NCBI RefSeq assembly: GCF_003228315.1
Contig: NZ_CP029693.1
Coordinates: 3,709,501-3,773,500, forward strand
Direction of reading: 5' to 3'
DNA: 64,000 bases
From: Pseudomonas putida
Lineage (GTDB): Bacteria > Pseudomonadota > Gammaproteobacteria > Pseudomonadales > Pseudomonadaceae
Position numbers and translations under genes: made by a program. Shown in pieces: positions 8,313 to 17,995 of this stretch. Each line of letters starts with the position of its first letter. The first letter of the stretch is position 1. Below the pieces are notes generated by a model that was not told the origin of the DNA, did not search any database, and saw only the letters and a program-made list of their open reading frames with translations.

Positions 8313-10730
8313 ATGCCTGCGTCCAACCCTCCTCGTCCCCACACTGAAACCCTGGCCAACGGTCTGCGGGTAACACTGCGCCATGCGCCGGATTTGAAAC
8401 GCGCCGCCGCAGCGTTGCGGGTCAACGCCGGCAGCCATGATGTTCCGTTGGCGTGGCCGGGGCTGGCGCACTTTCTCGAGCATCTGCTGTTCCTGGAGAC
8501 CGAGCGTTTTCCCGCGAACCTGGGGCTGATGGCCTACGTTCAGGGACATGGCGGGCAATTGAATGCGCGGACCAGTGAGCGCACCACCGACTACTTTTTC
8601 GAATTGCCGACTCAGGCATTCAGCGCCGGGCTGGAGCGTCTGTCAGATATGCTCGCCCATCCACGTATGAATCCGGACGATCAGCAGCGGGAACGGGAAG
8701 TGCTGCACGCAGAATTTGTCGCCTGGTCCCAGGATGTAGCTGCCCAACAGAAACTGGCTTTGTTCAACGGGCTGTCCGACGCTCATCCACTGAGGGGTTT
8801 TCATGCGGGAAACCGCGACAGCCTGCCCCTGCAACAAGATGAATTTCAGCAGGCGCTGAAGGGTTTCCATCAGCGGTTCTATCAGTCTGGACAAATGACA
8901 TTGAGCCTGGCTGGCCCGCAGCCGCTGGAAGAACTGAAGGTGCTGGCCCAGGCGTTTGCCGATGGCATTCCCCAAGGCAGCCTGGTCCCGCAACAAGCAC
9001 CGGTGCCATTGATGGGCACCGTGCAAAAAAGTTATCAACAGCTGAACGAGCGTCGCCTGGACCTGCTGTTCGCGCTCGAAGCGCTGCCCGACTCAGCCTC
9101 TGAAGCGTTGGCGTTCCTCTGCCATTGGCTGAATGCCGCGAAACCTGGCGGACTGCTGGCCCGATTGCGCACCGAGGGTCTGGCCGACAACCTGAAAGCT
9201 GCGGTTTTGTACACGTTTGGCGGGCAGGCCCTGATGCACGTTGAGTTCACTCTCAATGCCAACGGGCAACCAGCCGCGGTTCGTGAGTTTCTGTCGGATT
9301 GGCTGGGATTCTTCGCCCGCCAGGACTGGAGCGATTTGCGCGATGAATATGCCGCCCTGCTCCAACGGCAGCAGCAAGTCAGCAGCGCGTTGCAACTGGC
9401 ACGACTGGACTGCGAGCAACGGGAAACCGGGCTATCCGAACAGGGTGTGACCGCTCTCAAGGTGATCCTGCAACAACTCGGTGCTGTGGATAACGTTGCT
9501 GGCCAATGGCAGTTGCCGACGCCCAATCCGTTTTTACGAACCGCGACGCCAGCCTCCAATGCGGCCTTGATTCGCGGCCAGACCAGCGCCCACCGTGGTC
9601 TGCGTACTTTCGCCCAGGATCGTTCCCGCAGTCGTCGTGAACGTTCGCCCATGCAATTCACTCAGGCATTGCCGGATAACCGTCCCGAAGGCGCGTTGTA
9701 TGTGCGCTGGCGCCTGGACTCGGCGCCGCAAGCCAGCCTCCGGACACGACTGGAAAGCAGCCTGCAACCGTTGTGCGAAGAAGCCCGGCAGGCGGGTGTG
9801 GAGGTTTCCTTCAATGCAACGGGCAACGAGTGGCTGCTGAAAATGACCGGGCTGCAGGAACCCATGCCGAGCGTGCTGGAGCATGCGCTGAAAACACTGA
9901 CGACTCCTGATGCCCAATTCCCACAAGATACGCCGGCATTGATACCGATCCGACAGCTGCTCAAGACATTGCCCACCCACATGCTGCCGCGGACCACTGA
10001 TTCGGATGACCTGCAACAACTCTGGTCGGGCGCTCGCTGGGACGGCCTGGGAATCGGCCTGTCGTCTCAGACCCAGGCAGCCATGGGCCTGGCGTTGAGC
10101 CGCATCCCCGGAACACCGGACAATCAATCGACACCACCGTCCATCCCTGGGCAACGACTCTGGAGCACCCTGGACACGGGTTCCAGCGAACACGCCCTGC
10201 TTCTTTTTTGTCCGACAGCTTCCAACGATATTGCCGACGAAGCCGCGTGGCGCTTGCTGGCACACCTTTGTCAGACGCCGTTCTACCAACGCCTGCGCGT
10301 GGAATTGCAATTGGGTTACGCAGTGTTCAGCGCCTTGCGCCAAATCCATGGACAGACCGGTCTACTGTTCGGCGTGCAATCGCCGAACGTCCCGGCATTG
10401 GATCTGTTGCAACACATCGAGCAGTTTCTGAACGGGTTGCCGCAGATGATTCACGGCTTCGATGACGCCGACTTCCTGGCCCAACGCCAGGTCCTGGCCG
10501 ATCAATTCGCCAGCAACGCCTTGCCTTTCGCCCAGGCCGCCGAGCTCCTGTGGCAGGGCAAGCTGGCCGGCCACTCGTCGGATTATCTGGTGCAACTGCC
10601 CGAGGCAATTTTGGCTGTTGATCGCCCGATGCTCATCGACGCTGCAACGCGCCTTACACAAGCCGTTGGCGGGTGGCGCTGTTTGTCCACTGGGGCTTGC
10701 CCCGATTCACCCTGGCAAACGGCACCCTGA
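8313..10730 (+). CDS. pqqF: PqqF, M16-family zinc protease of PQQ biosynthesis
   Basis: About 805 residues with the inverted zinc motif HFLEH (in GLAHFLEHLLFLETERF) typical of M16 pitrilysin-type peptidases, plus two peptidase halves. PqqF cleaves the cross-linked Glu-Tyr unit out of the modified PqqA peptide; in Pseudomonas it often works with another peptidase. ATG at 8313 has GGAAG five bases upstream; a GTG at 8307 is in the same frame but overlaps that site. Here pqqF precedes pqqA, as in P. putida. Confidence 0.92.
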   Translation: MPASNPPRPHTETLANGLRVTLRHAPDLKRAAAALRVNAGSHDVPLAWPGLAHFLEHLLFLETERFPANLGLMAYVQGHGGQLNARTSERTTDYFFELPTQAFSAGLERLSDMLAHPRMNPDDQQREREVLHAEFVAWSQDVAAQQKLALFNGLSDAHPLRGFHAGNRDSLPLQQDEFQQALKGFHQRFYQSGQMTLSLAGPQPLEELKVLAQAFADGIPQGSLVPQQAPVPLMGTVQKSYQQLNERRLDLLFALEALPDSASEALAFLCHWLNAAKPGGLLARLRTEGLADNLKAAVLYTFGGQALMHVEFTLNANGQPAAVREFLSDWLGFFARQDWSDLRDEYAALLQRQQQVSSALQLARLDCEQRETGLSEQGVTALKVILQQLGAVDNVAGQWQLPTPNPFLRTATPASNAALIRGQTSAHRGLRTFAQDRSRSRRERSPMQFTQALPDNRPEGALYVRWRLDSAPQASLRTRLESSLQPLCEEARQAGVEVSFNATGNEWLLKMTGLQEPMPSVLEHALKTLTTPDAQFPQDTPALIPIRQLLKTLPTHMLPRTTDSDDLQQLWSGARWDGLGIGLSSQTQAAMGLALSRIPGTPDNQSTPPSIPGQRLWSTLDTGSSEHALLLFCPTASNDIADEAAWRLLAHLCQTPFYQRLRVELQLGYAVFSALRQIHGQTGLLFGVQSPNVPALDLLQHIEQFLNGLPQMIHGFDDADFLAQRQVLADQFASNALPFAQAAELLWQGKLAGHSSDYLVQLPEAILAVDRPMLIDAATRLTQAVGGWRCLSTGACPDSPWQTAP

Positions 10731-10883
10731 GCGTTACGGAATCTTCATTAACCAGTTAGAACATTTTTAGCCATTCGCTCGAAATGTTGAGTAACATAGC
10801 TGCCTAACTATCTGAACATCTCCCGTTGGAGGTGGACTATATGTATAGGTCTCAACCGTTTCATCACCTCAAGGAGCGCTCCC
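10731..10883 (+). promoter_or_regulatory. pqqA leader and promoter region
   Basis: This 153-base AT-richer gap separates pqqF from pqqA and should carry the strong pqqA promoter. I cannot pick confident -35 and -10 hexamers. A purine-rich AAGGAG (10871-10876) seven bases before the pqqA ATG is an unusually good ribosome binding site. Confidence 0.45.
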
Positions 10884-10958
10884 ATGGCCTGGACCAAACC
10901 TGCTTACACCGATCTGCGTATCGGCTTTGAAGTCACCATGTACTTCGCCAGCCGCTAA
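10884..10958 (+). CDS. pqqA: PqqA precursor peptide
   Basis: A 24-codon gene whose product ends in EVTMYFASR. The conserved Glu16 and Tyr20 of the E-x-x-x-Y motif are the residues joined by PqqE and released to become PQQ. Start Met-Ala-Trp-Thr-Lys-Pro is the usual Pseudomonas N-terminus. An AAGGAG site lies seven bases upstream. A terminator-like hairpin follows at once, so pqqA transcript should exceed that of pqqB-E. Confidence 0.97.
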   Translation: MAWTKPAYTDLRIGFEVTMYFASR

Positions 10959-10984
10959 TCTCTGCTTTGGCAGACGAGCAGTTC

Positions 10985-11014
10985 AACGCCTCGGTGATCC
11001 CGAGGCGTTTTATT
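10985..11014 (+). terminator. Attenuating terminator between pqqA and pqqB
   Basis: Ten-base perfect stem AACGCCTCGG / CCGAGGCGTT with loop TGAT, followed by TTATTTT. It lies 26 bases after the pqqA stop and would cause partial termination, giving high precursor and low enzyme transcript. Confidence 0.85.
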
Positions 11015-11058
11015 TTCAGCCTTACTTTTATTTTCCGCGTTGCAATCATGGAGCCCCC

Positions 11059-11970
11059 ATGTTCGTCCAGATTCTAGGTTCCGCCGCCGGCGGCGGTTTC
11101 CCCCAGTGGAACTGCAACTGCGCGAACTGCGCCGGTTTTCGCAACGGCAGCCTGCGGGCCCAGGCGCGGACCCAATCGTCCATCGCGATTTCCGATGACG
11201 GTGTGAATTGGGTGCTGTGCAACACTTCGCCGGACATTCGCGCGCAACTCCAGAGCTTCGCCCCGATGCAACCGGGCCGCACGCTGCGCGATACCGGGAT
11301 TGGCGCGATCATCCTGATGGACAGCCAGATCGACCACACCACCGGCCTGCTCATGCTGCGTGAAGGTTGCCCGCATCAGGTCTGGTGCACCGACATGGTC
11401 CATGAGGATTTGAGCAGCGGCTTCCCGCTGTTCAACATGCTGACCCATTGGAACGGTGGCCTGACCTGGAACCGCATCGAACTGGACCGCAGCTTCAGCA
11501 TTCCGGCCTGCCCCAACCTGCGCTTTACCCCGCTGCCCTTGCGCAGCGCCGCGCCGCCCTATTCGCCGCACCGCTTCGACCCGCATCCGGGCGACAACAT
11601 CGGCCTGATCGTCGAGGACCTGAATACCGGCGGCAAGCTGTTCTACGCACCGGGGCTGGGCAAGGTCGATGCGCCTTTGCTGGAGATCATGGCGGCCAGC
11701 GATTGCCTGCTGGTGGACGGCACGCTGTGGGACGACGACGAAATGCAGCGCCGTGGCGTCGGCACCCGCACCGGCCGGGAGATGGGCCACCTGGCCCAGA
11801 ACGGCCCCGGCGGAATGCTCGAAGTGCTGGAAAAACTGCCGCGCCAGCGCAAGGTGCTTATCCACATCAACAATACCAACCCGATTCTCGACGAGGACTC
11901 GCCACAGCGAGCGGAGCTGGAACGGCGCAATGTTGAAGTGGCGTATGACGGCATGAGTATTGTGCTGTAG
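11059..11970 (+). CDS. pqqB: PqqB, metallo-beta-lactamase-fold hydroxylase of PQQ biosynthesis
   Basis: 303 residues, the family length, starting [19 protein letters not shown]. It shows the PqqB-type metal segment [11 protein letters not shown], a cysteine pair CNCANC near residue 20 and [14 protein letters not shown] near the C-terminus. PqqB acts late in the pathway on the diglutamyl-tyrosine derived intermediate. The ATG at 11059 matches the conserved start; the frame is open upstream into pqqA but that part has no family similarity. ATGGAG lies about seven bases before. Confidence 0.96.
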   Translation: MFVQILGSAAGGGFPQWNCNCANCAGFRNGSLRAQARTQSSIAISDDGVNWVLCNTSPDIRAQLQSFAPMQPGRTLRDTGIGAIILMDSQIDHTTGLLMLREGCPHQVWCTDMVHEDLSSGFPLFNMLTHWNGGLTWNRIELDRSFSIPACPNLRFTPLPLRSAAPPYSPHRFDPHPGDNIGLIVEDLNTGGKLFYAPGLGKVDAPLLEIMAASDCLLVDGTLWDDDEMQRRGVGTRTGREMGHLAQNGPGGMLEVLEKLPRQRKVLIHINNTNPILDEDSPQRAELERRNVEVAYDGMSIVL

Positions 11971-11976
11971 CGGATG

Positions 11977-12059
11977 GCCCCATCGCTGGCAAGCCAGCTC
12001 CCACAAGGATCTGTGGCGTACACAAAACCTGTGGGAGCTGGCTTGCCAGCGATGAGGCC
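11977..12059. repeat. REP-like inverted pair, CTGGCAAGCCAG subtype
   Basis: Arms GGCCCCATCGCTGGCAAGCC and its complement enclose a short spacer between pqqB and pqqC. The sequence class differs from the AGCGAGC class seen elsewhere in the window. It lies inside the pqq operon, where it may affect mRNA processing. Confidence 0.88.
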
Positions 12060-12104
12060 CGTGCAGGCACCAAAGAATCCACCGGTTGTCCCCGGAGAAA
12101 AGCA

Positions 12105-12857
12105 ATGACCGACACCCCCATGTCCCCCGCCGAATTCGAGGCCGCCCTGCGCGCCAAGGGCGCCTACTACCACATCCACCACCCGTACCACGTGGCGATG
12201 TACGAAGGCCGCGCCACCCGCGAGCAGATCCAGGGCTGGGTCGCCAACCGCTTCTACTATCAGGTGAACATCCCGCTCAAGGACGCCGCGATCCTCGCCA
12301 ACTGCCCCGACCGCGAAATCCGCCGCGAGTGGATTCAACGCCTGCTGGACCATGACGGCGCCCCAGGCGAGGACGGCGGCATCGAAGCCTGGTTGCGTCT
12401 GGGACAGGCAGTCGGCCTCGACCCGGATCAGCTGCGTTCCCAGGAACTGGTCCTGCCCGGCGTGCGCTTCGCCGTGGACGCCTACGTCAACTTCGCCCGC
12501 CGCGCCAACTGGCAGGAGGCCGCCAGCAGTTCGCTGACCGAACTGTTCGCACCGCAAATCCATCAGTCGCGCCTGGATAGCTGGCCACAGCACTACCCAT
12601 GGATCGACCCCGCCGGCTACGAATACTTCCGCACCCGCCTGGGCCAGGCCCGACGGGACGTCGAGCACGGTCTGGCCATCACCTTGCAGCACTACAGGAC
12701 ACGGGCCGGCCAGGAGCGCATGCTGGAGATTCTCCAGTTCAAGCTGGATATCCTCTGGAGCATGCTTGATGCCATGACCATGGCCTACGAACTCAATCGC
12801 CCGCCCTATCACAGCGTGACCGGGCAACGGGTCTGGCACAAAGGAATCACCCTATGA
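12105..12857 (+). CDS. pqqC: PqqC, pyrroloquinoline-quinone synthase
   Basis: 250 residues, typical length. The segment [19 protein letters not shown] and the helical-bundle signature [19 protein letters not shown] are those of PqqC. It catalyses ring closure and the eight-electron oxidation that forms PQQ, using oxygen without a metal. Its last four bases overlap pqqD (ATGA), so the two are translationally coupled. Confidence 0.97.
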   Translation: MTDTPMSPAEFEAALRAKGAYYHIHHPYHVAMYEGRATREQIQGWVANRFYYQVNIPLKDAAILANCPDREIRREWIQRLLDHDGAPGEDGGIEAWLRLGQAVGLDPDQLRSQELVLPGVRFAVDAYVNFARRANWQEAASSSLTELFAPQIHQSRLDSWPQHYPWIDPAGYEYFRTRLGQARRDVEHGLAITLQHYRTRAGQERMLEILQFKLDILWSMLDAMTMAYELNRPPYHSVTGQRVWHKGITL

Positions 12858-13129
12858 GTTTCGACCGCAGCAAGACCCCGAGCTGGCGTCCCGGCTACCG
12901 CTTCCAATACGAACCGGCGCAGAAAGGCCACGTGCTGCTGTACCCGGAAGGCATGATCAAACTCAATGAAAGCGCCGCATTGATCGGCGGCCTGATCGAT
13001 GGCCGGCGCGATGTCGCGGCGATCATCGCGGAACTCGACCAACAGTTCCCCGGTGTGCCGGAACTGGGTGACGACATCGAGCAATTCATGGAGGTCGCCC
13101 GTGCGCAGCACTGGATCGAACTTGCCTGA
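12854..13129 (+). CDS. pqqD: PqqD, PqqA peptide chaperone
   Basis: 91 residues with the RiPP-recognition fold pattern [28 protein letters not shown] and an acidic helix toward the C-terminus. PqqD binds the PqqA leader and presents it to the radical SAM enzyme PqqE. It starts in an ATGA overlap with pqqC and its 3' end overlaps pqqE by 29 bases. Confidence 0.96.
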   Translation: MSFDRSKTPSWRPGYRFQYEPAQKGHVLLYPEGMIKLNESAALIGGLIDGRRDVAAIIAELDQQFPGVPELGDDIEQFMEVARAQHWIELA

Positions 13130-14276
13130 AATCGTGTCAGACAAGTTACCGCCCAAACCGGAAATCGGCCTGCCGCTGTGGCTGCTGGCCGAGCTGACCT
13201 ATCGCTGCCCGCTGCAATGCCCGTACTGCTCCAACCCGCTGGATTTCGCCACGCAAGGCCAGGAGTTGAGCACCGAGCAGTGGATCAAGGTGTTTCGCGA
13301 AGCGCGGGAAATGGGCGCCGCACAATTGGGCTTTTCCGGCGGCGAACCCCTGGTGCGCCAGGACCTCGCAGAGCTGATTGCCGAGGCGCGCCGGCTGGGG
13401 TTCTACACCAACCTGATCACCTCCGGCATTGGTCTGACCGAGCAGAAAATCAGCGACTTCAAGAAGGCCGGTCTCGATCACATCCAGATCAGTTTCCAGG
13501 CCAGCGACGAACAGGTGAACAACCTGCTCGCCGGCTCGAAAAAGGCCTTCGCACAGAAGCTGGAAATGGCTCGCGCGGTGAAGGCCCACGGTTACCCGAT
13601 GGTGCTGAACTTCGTCACCCATCGGCACAACATCGACCAGATCGACCGGATCATCGAGCTGTGCATCGCTCTTGAAGCGGACTTCGTCGAGCTCGCTACC
13701 TGCCAGTTCTATGGTTGGGCGCAGCTCAATCGGGTCGGGCTGTTGCCGACCCGTGAACAGCTGGTTCGAGCAGAGCGCATCACCAATGAATACCGCGCCA
13801 AACTCGAAGCCCAGGGGCATCCGTGCAAACTGATTTTCGTCACGCCGGACTATTATGAAGAACGACCCAAAGCCTGCATGAACGGCTGGGGCAGCATTTT
13901 TCTGACAGTGACACCGGACGGAACCGCACTGCCCTGCCACGGCGCCCGACAGATGCCGGTGCAATTTCCCAACGTGCGTGACCACAGCATGCAGCACATC
14001 TGGTACGACTCGTTCGGCTTCAACCGTTTTCGCGGTTACGACTGGATGCCCGAACCTTGCCGCTCCTGCGACGAGAAGGAAAAAGACTTCGGCGGCTGCC
14101 GCTGCCAGGCCTTCATGCTCACCGGCGACGCCAGCAACGCCGACCCGGTGTGCAGCAAATCGCACCATCACGACGTGATCCTCAAGGCTCGCGAAGAAGC
14201 CGAACACGCCATCCAGTCCATCGAACAACTGGCCTTTCGCAATGAACGAAACTCACGCCTCATCGCCAAAAGCTGA
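13101..14276 (+). CDS. pqqE: PqqE, radical SAM PqqA Glu-Tyr cross-linking enzyme
   Basis: 391 residues from a GTG at 13101 that has GGAGG six bases upstream; the conserved part begins [20 protein letters not shown]. The radical SAM cluster motif C-x3-C-x2-C reads [14 protein letters not shown]-type C-terminus with further cysteines ([24 protein letters not shown]) should bind auxiliary iron-sulfur clusters. The enzyme forms the carbon-carbon bond between Glu and Tyr of PqqA. It overlaps pqqD at the start and the next gene by 35 bases at the end. Confidence 0.96.
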   Translation: MRSTGSNLPEIVSDKLPPKPEIGLPLWLLAELTYRCPLQCPYCSNPLDFATQGQELSTEQWIKVFREAREMGAAQLGFSGGEPLVRQDLAELIAEARRLGFYTNLITSGIGLTEQKISDFKKAGLDHIQISFQASDEQVNNLLAGSKKAFAQKLEMARAVKAHGYPMVLNFVTHRHNIDQIDRIIELCIALEADFVELATCQFYGWAQLNRVGLLPTREQLVRAERITNEYRAKLEAQGHPCKLIFVTPDYYEERPKACMNGWGSIFLTVTPDGTALPCHGARQMPVQFPNVRDHSMQHIWYDSFGFNRFRGYDWMPEPCRSCDEKEKDFGGCRCQAFMLTGDASNADPVCSKSHHHDVILKAREEAEHAIQSIEQLAFRNERNSRLIAKS

Positions 14277-16068
14277 ACCCTTCAGTGCCGCCCGGGCTGT
14301 TGCTGCCGGCATCGATTTTGCCGAGCTGCAGGCCGGTCCCGAGGGCCTGTTCTGGAACGAGTACCGACCGGAGGATGCGGCCTGCCGCATCTGGCATTGG
14401 CGTGAGGGCGTAGCGAATTGTCTGACGCCGCTGGGATACAGCGTGCGCAGTCGGGTGTACGAATACGGCGGTGGCGCGTTTTGCCTGACGGGCGCCGGGG
14501 TGGTGTTCGTCAACGAAGCGGATCAGCAGCTCTATAGGCAATCGCTCAAAGGCGAAACACCCGAAGTGCTGACATCCGGCATATGCCGTTACGGCGATTT
14601 GCAGTTCGCCAATGACCAGGTGCTGGCGGTCGAAGAAAACCGCGACCGGCATCGCCTGGTGGCGATCGGCCTGGCTGACGGCAAGCGCCAGCTGCTGGTC
14701 GAAGGTGCCGACTTCTACGCGGCGCCGACCCTCAGCCCGGACTCGCAACGCCTGGCCTGGATCGAGTGGAACCACCCGGATCAGCCCTGGACCGCGACCC
14801 GCTTGATGGTTGCCGAACGTCAGGGCGATGGCGGCTTCGGTGCGGTTCGCTGCGTCGCCGGCGATCAAACGCAAGAGTCCCTGCAACAACCACGCTTTGA
14901 TGACAGCGGCCGGTTGTGTTGCCTGACAGACCGTGGCGGTTACTGGCAACCCTGGATGGAGTCGGCAAACGGCCTGACCCCTTTTCCGAGCAAGGCGGCC
15001 GATCATGGCCCTGCTCCTTGGCAGCTCGGTGGGTGCACTTGGCTGCCGCTGAGCGAAAACCGCTATCTGGCGAGTTGGACCGAAGAGGGTTTTGGTCGAT
15101 TGGGTATCTGTGGCACCACCTGTGATGAATTCACCGGCGACTACAGCCGCTTCCGCAGCCTCGCCCTGGATGAGCGGTTCATTTACTGCGTTGCAGCATC
15201 ACCGATCAGTTCCCCGACGGTGATCGCCATCGACCGCCAGACCGCAGAGGCCAAGGTACTGGCCGGTGGCAACGCACCGCTCCTCGCAGAGCAAATCAGC
15301 CGCCCGCAAACCCTGCGGTATCCAAGTGGTTCGGGCGAGGCCCACGGCTTCTTCTACCCGGCGATGACCGGCGAAGCGAAACCGCCACTGGTGGTGTTCA
15401 TCCACGGCGGCCCGACCTCGGCGTGCTACCCGGTGCTCGATCCACGCATCCAGTACTGGGCGCAACGGGGGTTTGCCGTCGCCGATCTCAACTACCGCGG
15501 CAGCAGCGGCTATGGTCGCGACTACCGCCAGGCGTTGCATTTGAGTTGGGGAGAGGTCGATGTCGAAGACGCTTGCGCGGTGGTCAGGCATCTCGCCGAC
15601 CGCGGCCTGATCGACGGAGACAAAGCCTTCATTCGCGGCGGCAGCGCCGGTGGCTACACCACGCTATGCGCGCTGGCTTTCCACAATGTCTTCCGTGCCG
15701 GCGCCAGTCTTTATGGCGTCAGCGATCCCATTGCTCTGGGCCACGCCACCCACAAGTTCGAAAGCGATTACCTCGACTGGCTGATCGGCGATCCCGAGCA
15801 GGACGCCGAGCGCTACGCTGCCCGCACGCCGTTACTGCACGCGGCAAACATCCGTGTGCCGGTGATTTTCTTTCAAGGGGAGCTGGACGCCGTAGTCGTG
15901 CCGCAACAGACCCGCGACATGGTCGAGGCACTGCAGAACAGGAGCATTCTGGTCGAGGCGCATTACTACGAGCAGGAGCGCCACGGCTTTCGCCAGGCTG
16001 GTAATCAGGCCCATGCGCTGGAGCAGGAATGGCTGTTTTATCGGCGGGTGATGGATCAGGTGGATTGA
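14242..16068 (+). CDS. pqqM: S9 prolyl-oligopeptidase-type peptidase of the pqq operon
   Basis: 608 residues: an N-terminal beta-propeller-like half and a C-terminal alpha/beta hydrolase. The nucleophile motif is [10 protein letters not shown], an aspartate follows in QGELDAVVV and the histidine in ERHGFRQAG, giving a full Ser-Asp-His triad. The ATG lies inside the end of pqqE, so translation is coupled. In fluorescent pseudomonads this operon member has been called pqqM (or pqqG elsewhere) and proposed to help degrade modified PqqA; symbol from memory. Confidence 0.85.
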   Translation: MNETHASSPKAEPFSAARAVAAGIDFAELQAGPEGLFWNEYRPEDAACRIWHWREGVANCLTPLGYSVRSRVYEYGGGAFCLTGAGVVFVNEADQQLYRQSLKGETPEVLTSGICRYGDLQFANDQVLAVEENRDRHRLVAIGLADGKRQLLVEGADFYAAPTLSPDSQRLAWIEWNHPDQPWTATRLMVAERQGDGGFGAVRCVAGDQTQESLQQPRFDDSGRLCCLTDRGGYWQPWMESANGLTPFPSKAADHGPAPWQLGGCTWLPLSENRYLASWTEEGFGRLGICGTTCDEFTGDYSRFRSLALDERFIYCVAASPISSPTVIAIDRQTAEAKVLAGGNAPLLAEQISRPQTLRYPSGSGEAHGFFYPAMTGEAKPPLVVFIHGGPTSACYPVLDPRIQYWAQRGFAVADLNYRGSSGYGRDYRQALHLSWGEVDVEDACAVVRHLADRGLIDGDKAFIRGGSAGGYTTLCALAFHNVFRAGASLYGVSDPIALGHATHKFESDYLDWLIGDPEQDAERYAARTPLLHAANIRVPVIFFQGELDAVVVPQQTRDMVEALQNRSILVEAHYYEQERHGFRQAGNQAHALEQEWLFYRRVMDQVD

Positions 16069-16088
16069 TCCGAAATGGCGGCGCGCCA

Positions 16089-16152
16089 ATCGCGAGCAAG
16101 CTCGCTCCCACAGGTCCGCGTAGTTCCTGTAGGAGCGAGCCTGCTCGCGAAA
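16089..16152. repeat. REP pair
   Basis: Tail-to-tail ATCGCGAGCAAGCTCGCTCC and GGAGCGAGCCTGCTCGCGA copies after the pqq operon, between convergent genes. Confidence 0.9.
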
Positions 16153-16176
16153 GCGATCTATCCGACGCAGCCGAAC

Positions 16177-16335
16177 TCAACGCTTGGCGATGATGTACAC
16201 CGCATGCACGATCCCCGGGATGTAACCGCACAACGTCAAAAGAATATTCAGCCAGAACGCCCCGCCAAACCCCACTTGCAGGAACACACCCAACGGCGGC
16301 AACAGAATGGCGATGATGATGCGAATGAAATCCAT
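16177..16335 (-). CDS. YqaE/Pmp3-family small membrane protein
   Basis: 52 residues with two transmembrane helices and the family signature ILLPPLGVFLQVG, then NILLTLCGYIPGIVHAVYI. Pmp3/YqaE proteins are small inner-membrane proteolipids associated with stress and membrane potential. ATG at 16335 has AGGAG about eight bases upstream; longer upstream frames lack similarity. Confidence 0.93.
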   Translation of the reverse strand: MDFIRIIIAILLPPLGVFLQVGFGGAFWLNILLTLCGYIPGIVHAVYIIAKR

Positions 16336-16542
16336 GGGCGGTGCTCCTGATTGAAGTCGGCTCGGGCGAGCCATACATGCAATCGACCTGTGCGGCCGGT
16401 CAGGGTTCACCTCATTGCCTCCGAGCATCATCAGAGCAAGGGATATCTCGCCGACAAAAAAACGCCCCACGCCAAAAGAATCAGGCATGGGGCGTGCGTT
16501 ATACCGCGAGACGGTTCGGGAATTTGTGTGGAGCGCGTTCGA

Positions 16543-17826
16543 TCAGACGGCGATGCCCTTGCGGCACTGCACTTGGGCAGTACGTACACGGGAGAAGGCG
16601 CGGGCCAGGCGCAGGAGCATTTCGTCGATGTTGGCCTTGCTGACGGTCAACGCCGGGGTGAAGCGCAGGCAATCGGGTTGCGGGGCATTGAGCAGCAGGC
16701 CTTCTTGCAACGCCGCCTTGACCACGGCGTCGGCGCAATCGTCGGACAGGGTCAGGCCCCAGAGCAGGCCTTGCCCGCGCAGTTCGCCGTGACCGTAACG
16801 ATGGGACAAGCGCTGCAACCCCTCGCGCAGGTGTTGGCCGACTTCCTCGACATGCTTCAGGAATGTCCTGTCCTGCACGCTGTCGAGCACGGCCATTCCG
16901 GCAGCGGTCATCAGCGCATTGCCATGATGGGTGCCGCTCATTTCTCCAATGTCGAAACAGCAGGCCTTGCCCCGCGCCAGCAAAGCCGCGAGCGGCACGC
17001 CACCGCCCAGCCCTTTTCCGAGCACTAAGATATCCGCCCGAATGCCGTAGGACTGTTCGGCGAGCAAGGTGCCGCAGCGACCGATACCGGTTTGTACTTC
17101 GTCGAGGATCAGCAGAATGCCCAGTTCACGACACAGGCGTTCGACACCCTTGAGGTAGTGCGCCGTGGCCGGAATCACCCCGGCTTCACTCTGGACAGGT
17201 TCAAGCATGATCGCCACGGTTCGCTCATCCACGGCAGCGTGCAGCGCCGGAAGATCGTTGAACGGCACATGGCTGAAACCGGGAAGCTGCGGTTCGAAGC
17301 GGTTGATCAACGCCGAACTGTCCGACGCCGAAATCGTCGCCAGACTACGGCCATGACAACCGTTGCTGGCAACGATGATCCGCGACGCGCCACCGCGATG
17401 CTGCTGGCCCCATTTACGCGCCAGCTTGATCGCCGCTTCACAGGCCTCGCTGCCGGTGTTGAGCAAATACGCCTGGTCGCTGCCGGTGCTCGAACACAAG
17501 CGTTCGGCGAGGCTGAGCATGCCGCGACTGTGCAGGTTAAAGCCGGGATTGATCAGCGACTGGGCCTGCGCGGTGATCGCGCTGACCAAAGCCTTGGGAC
17601 TGTGGCCGAGACTATTGGCCCCGCCACCTTGAGAGAAGTCCAGGTACGCACGGTCTTCGCTGTCCCAAAGCCATGAACCCAGGCCGCGGACGAACACCTG
17701 CTGCGGCCGTTCGACGCCGGGCATGAGGTACTCGCTGGAAAGCGTGTCGTGCCCCGAAGGAAAGGCAGCGTCCGCCACCAAATCATCCAGGCTCGGTGAG
17801 TGACGACGCAGGCTGAACAGGTTCAT
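16543..17826 (-). CDS. Class-III (acetylornithine/GABA-type) PLP aminotransferase
   Basis: 427 residues. The PLP-binding lysine sits in ILVLGKGLGGGVPLAA, with LLNTGSEACEAAIKLAR for phosphate binding and LILDEVQTGIGRCG before it, all standard for fold-type I class III. ATG at 17826 has GGAGG nine bases upstream. It points away from a LysR regulator with a 169-base shared promoter region. A class-III aminotransferase gene linked to pqq genes was named pqqI in a P. fluorescens strain, as I recall; whether this is the same gene and its substrate are not visible here. Confidence 0.85.
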   Translation of the reverse strand: MNLFSLRRHSPSLDDLVADAAFPSGHDTLSSEYLMPGVERPQQVFVRGLGSWLWDSEDRAYLDFSQGGGANSLGHSPKALVSAITAQAQSLINPGFNLHSRGMLSLAERLCSSTGSDQAYLLNTGSEACEAAIKLARKWGQQHRGGASRIIVASNGCHGRSLATISASDSSALINRFEPQLPGFSHVPFNDLPALHAAVDERTVAIMLEPVQSEAGVIPATAHYLKGVERLCRELGILLILDEVQTGIGRCGTLLAEQSYGIRADILVLGKGLGGGVPLAALLARGKACCFDIGEMSGTHHGNALMTAAGMAVLDSVQDRTFLKHVEEVGQHLREGLQRLSHRYGHGELRGQGLLWGLTLSDDCADAVVKAALQEGLLLNAPQPDCLRFTPALTVSKANIDEMLLRLARAFSRVRTAQVQCRKGIAV

Positions 17827-17995
17827 GGGTTCAGCCTCCGTTGGAGATTTTCTGTCTTGCCTATGTAAACACCATCGAAACAAACGGTATTCATCGTGTT
17901 CTGTGGCCCTGTAAGCCTTGTGAATACGGTTAGACTAGGCTCAGACAGGGCGTTGAGCCATTTCGATTTACCAGCACTTTCGATAAGCATTACTT

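Noticed and set aside
16351..17028. 225-codon plus-strand frame opposite the aminotransferase gene
   Set aside because: Antisense to a gene with complete PLP-enzyme motifs and a good start; no domain of its own.
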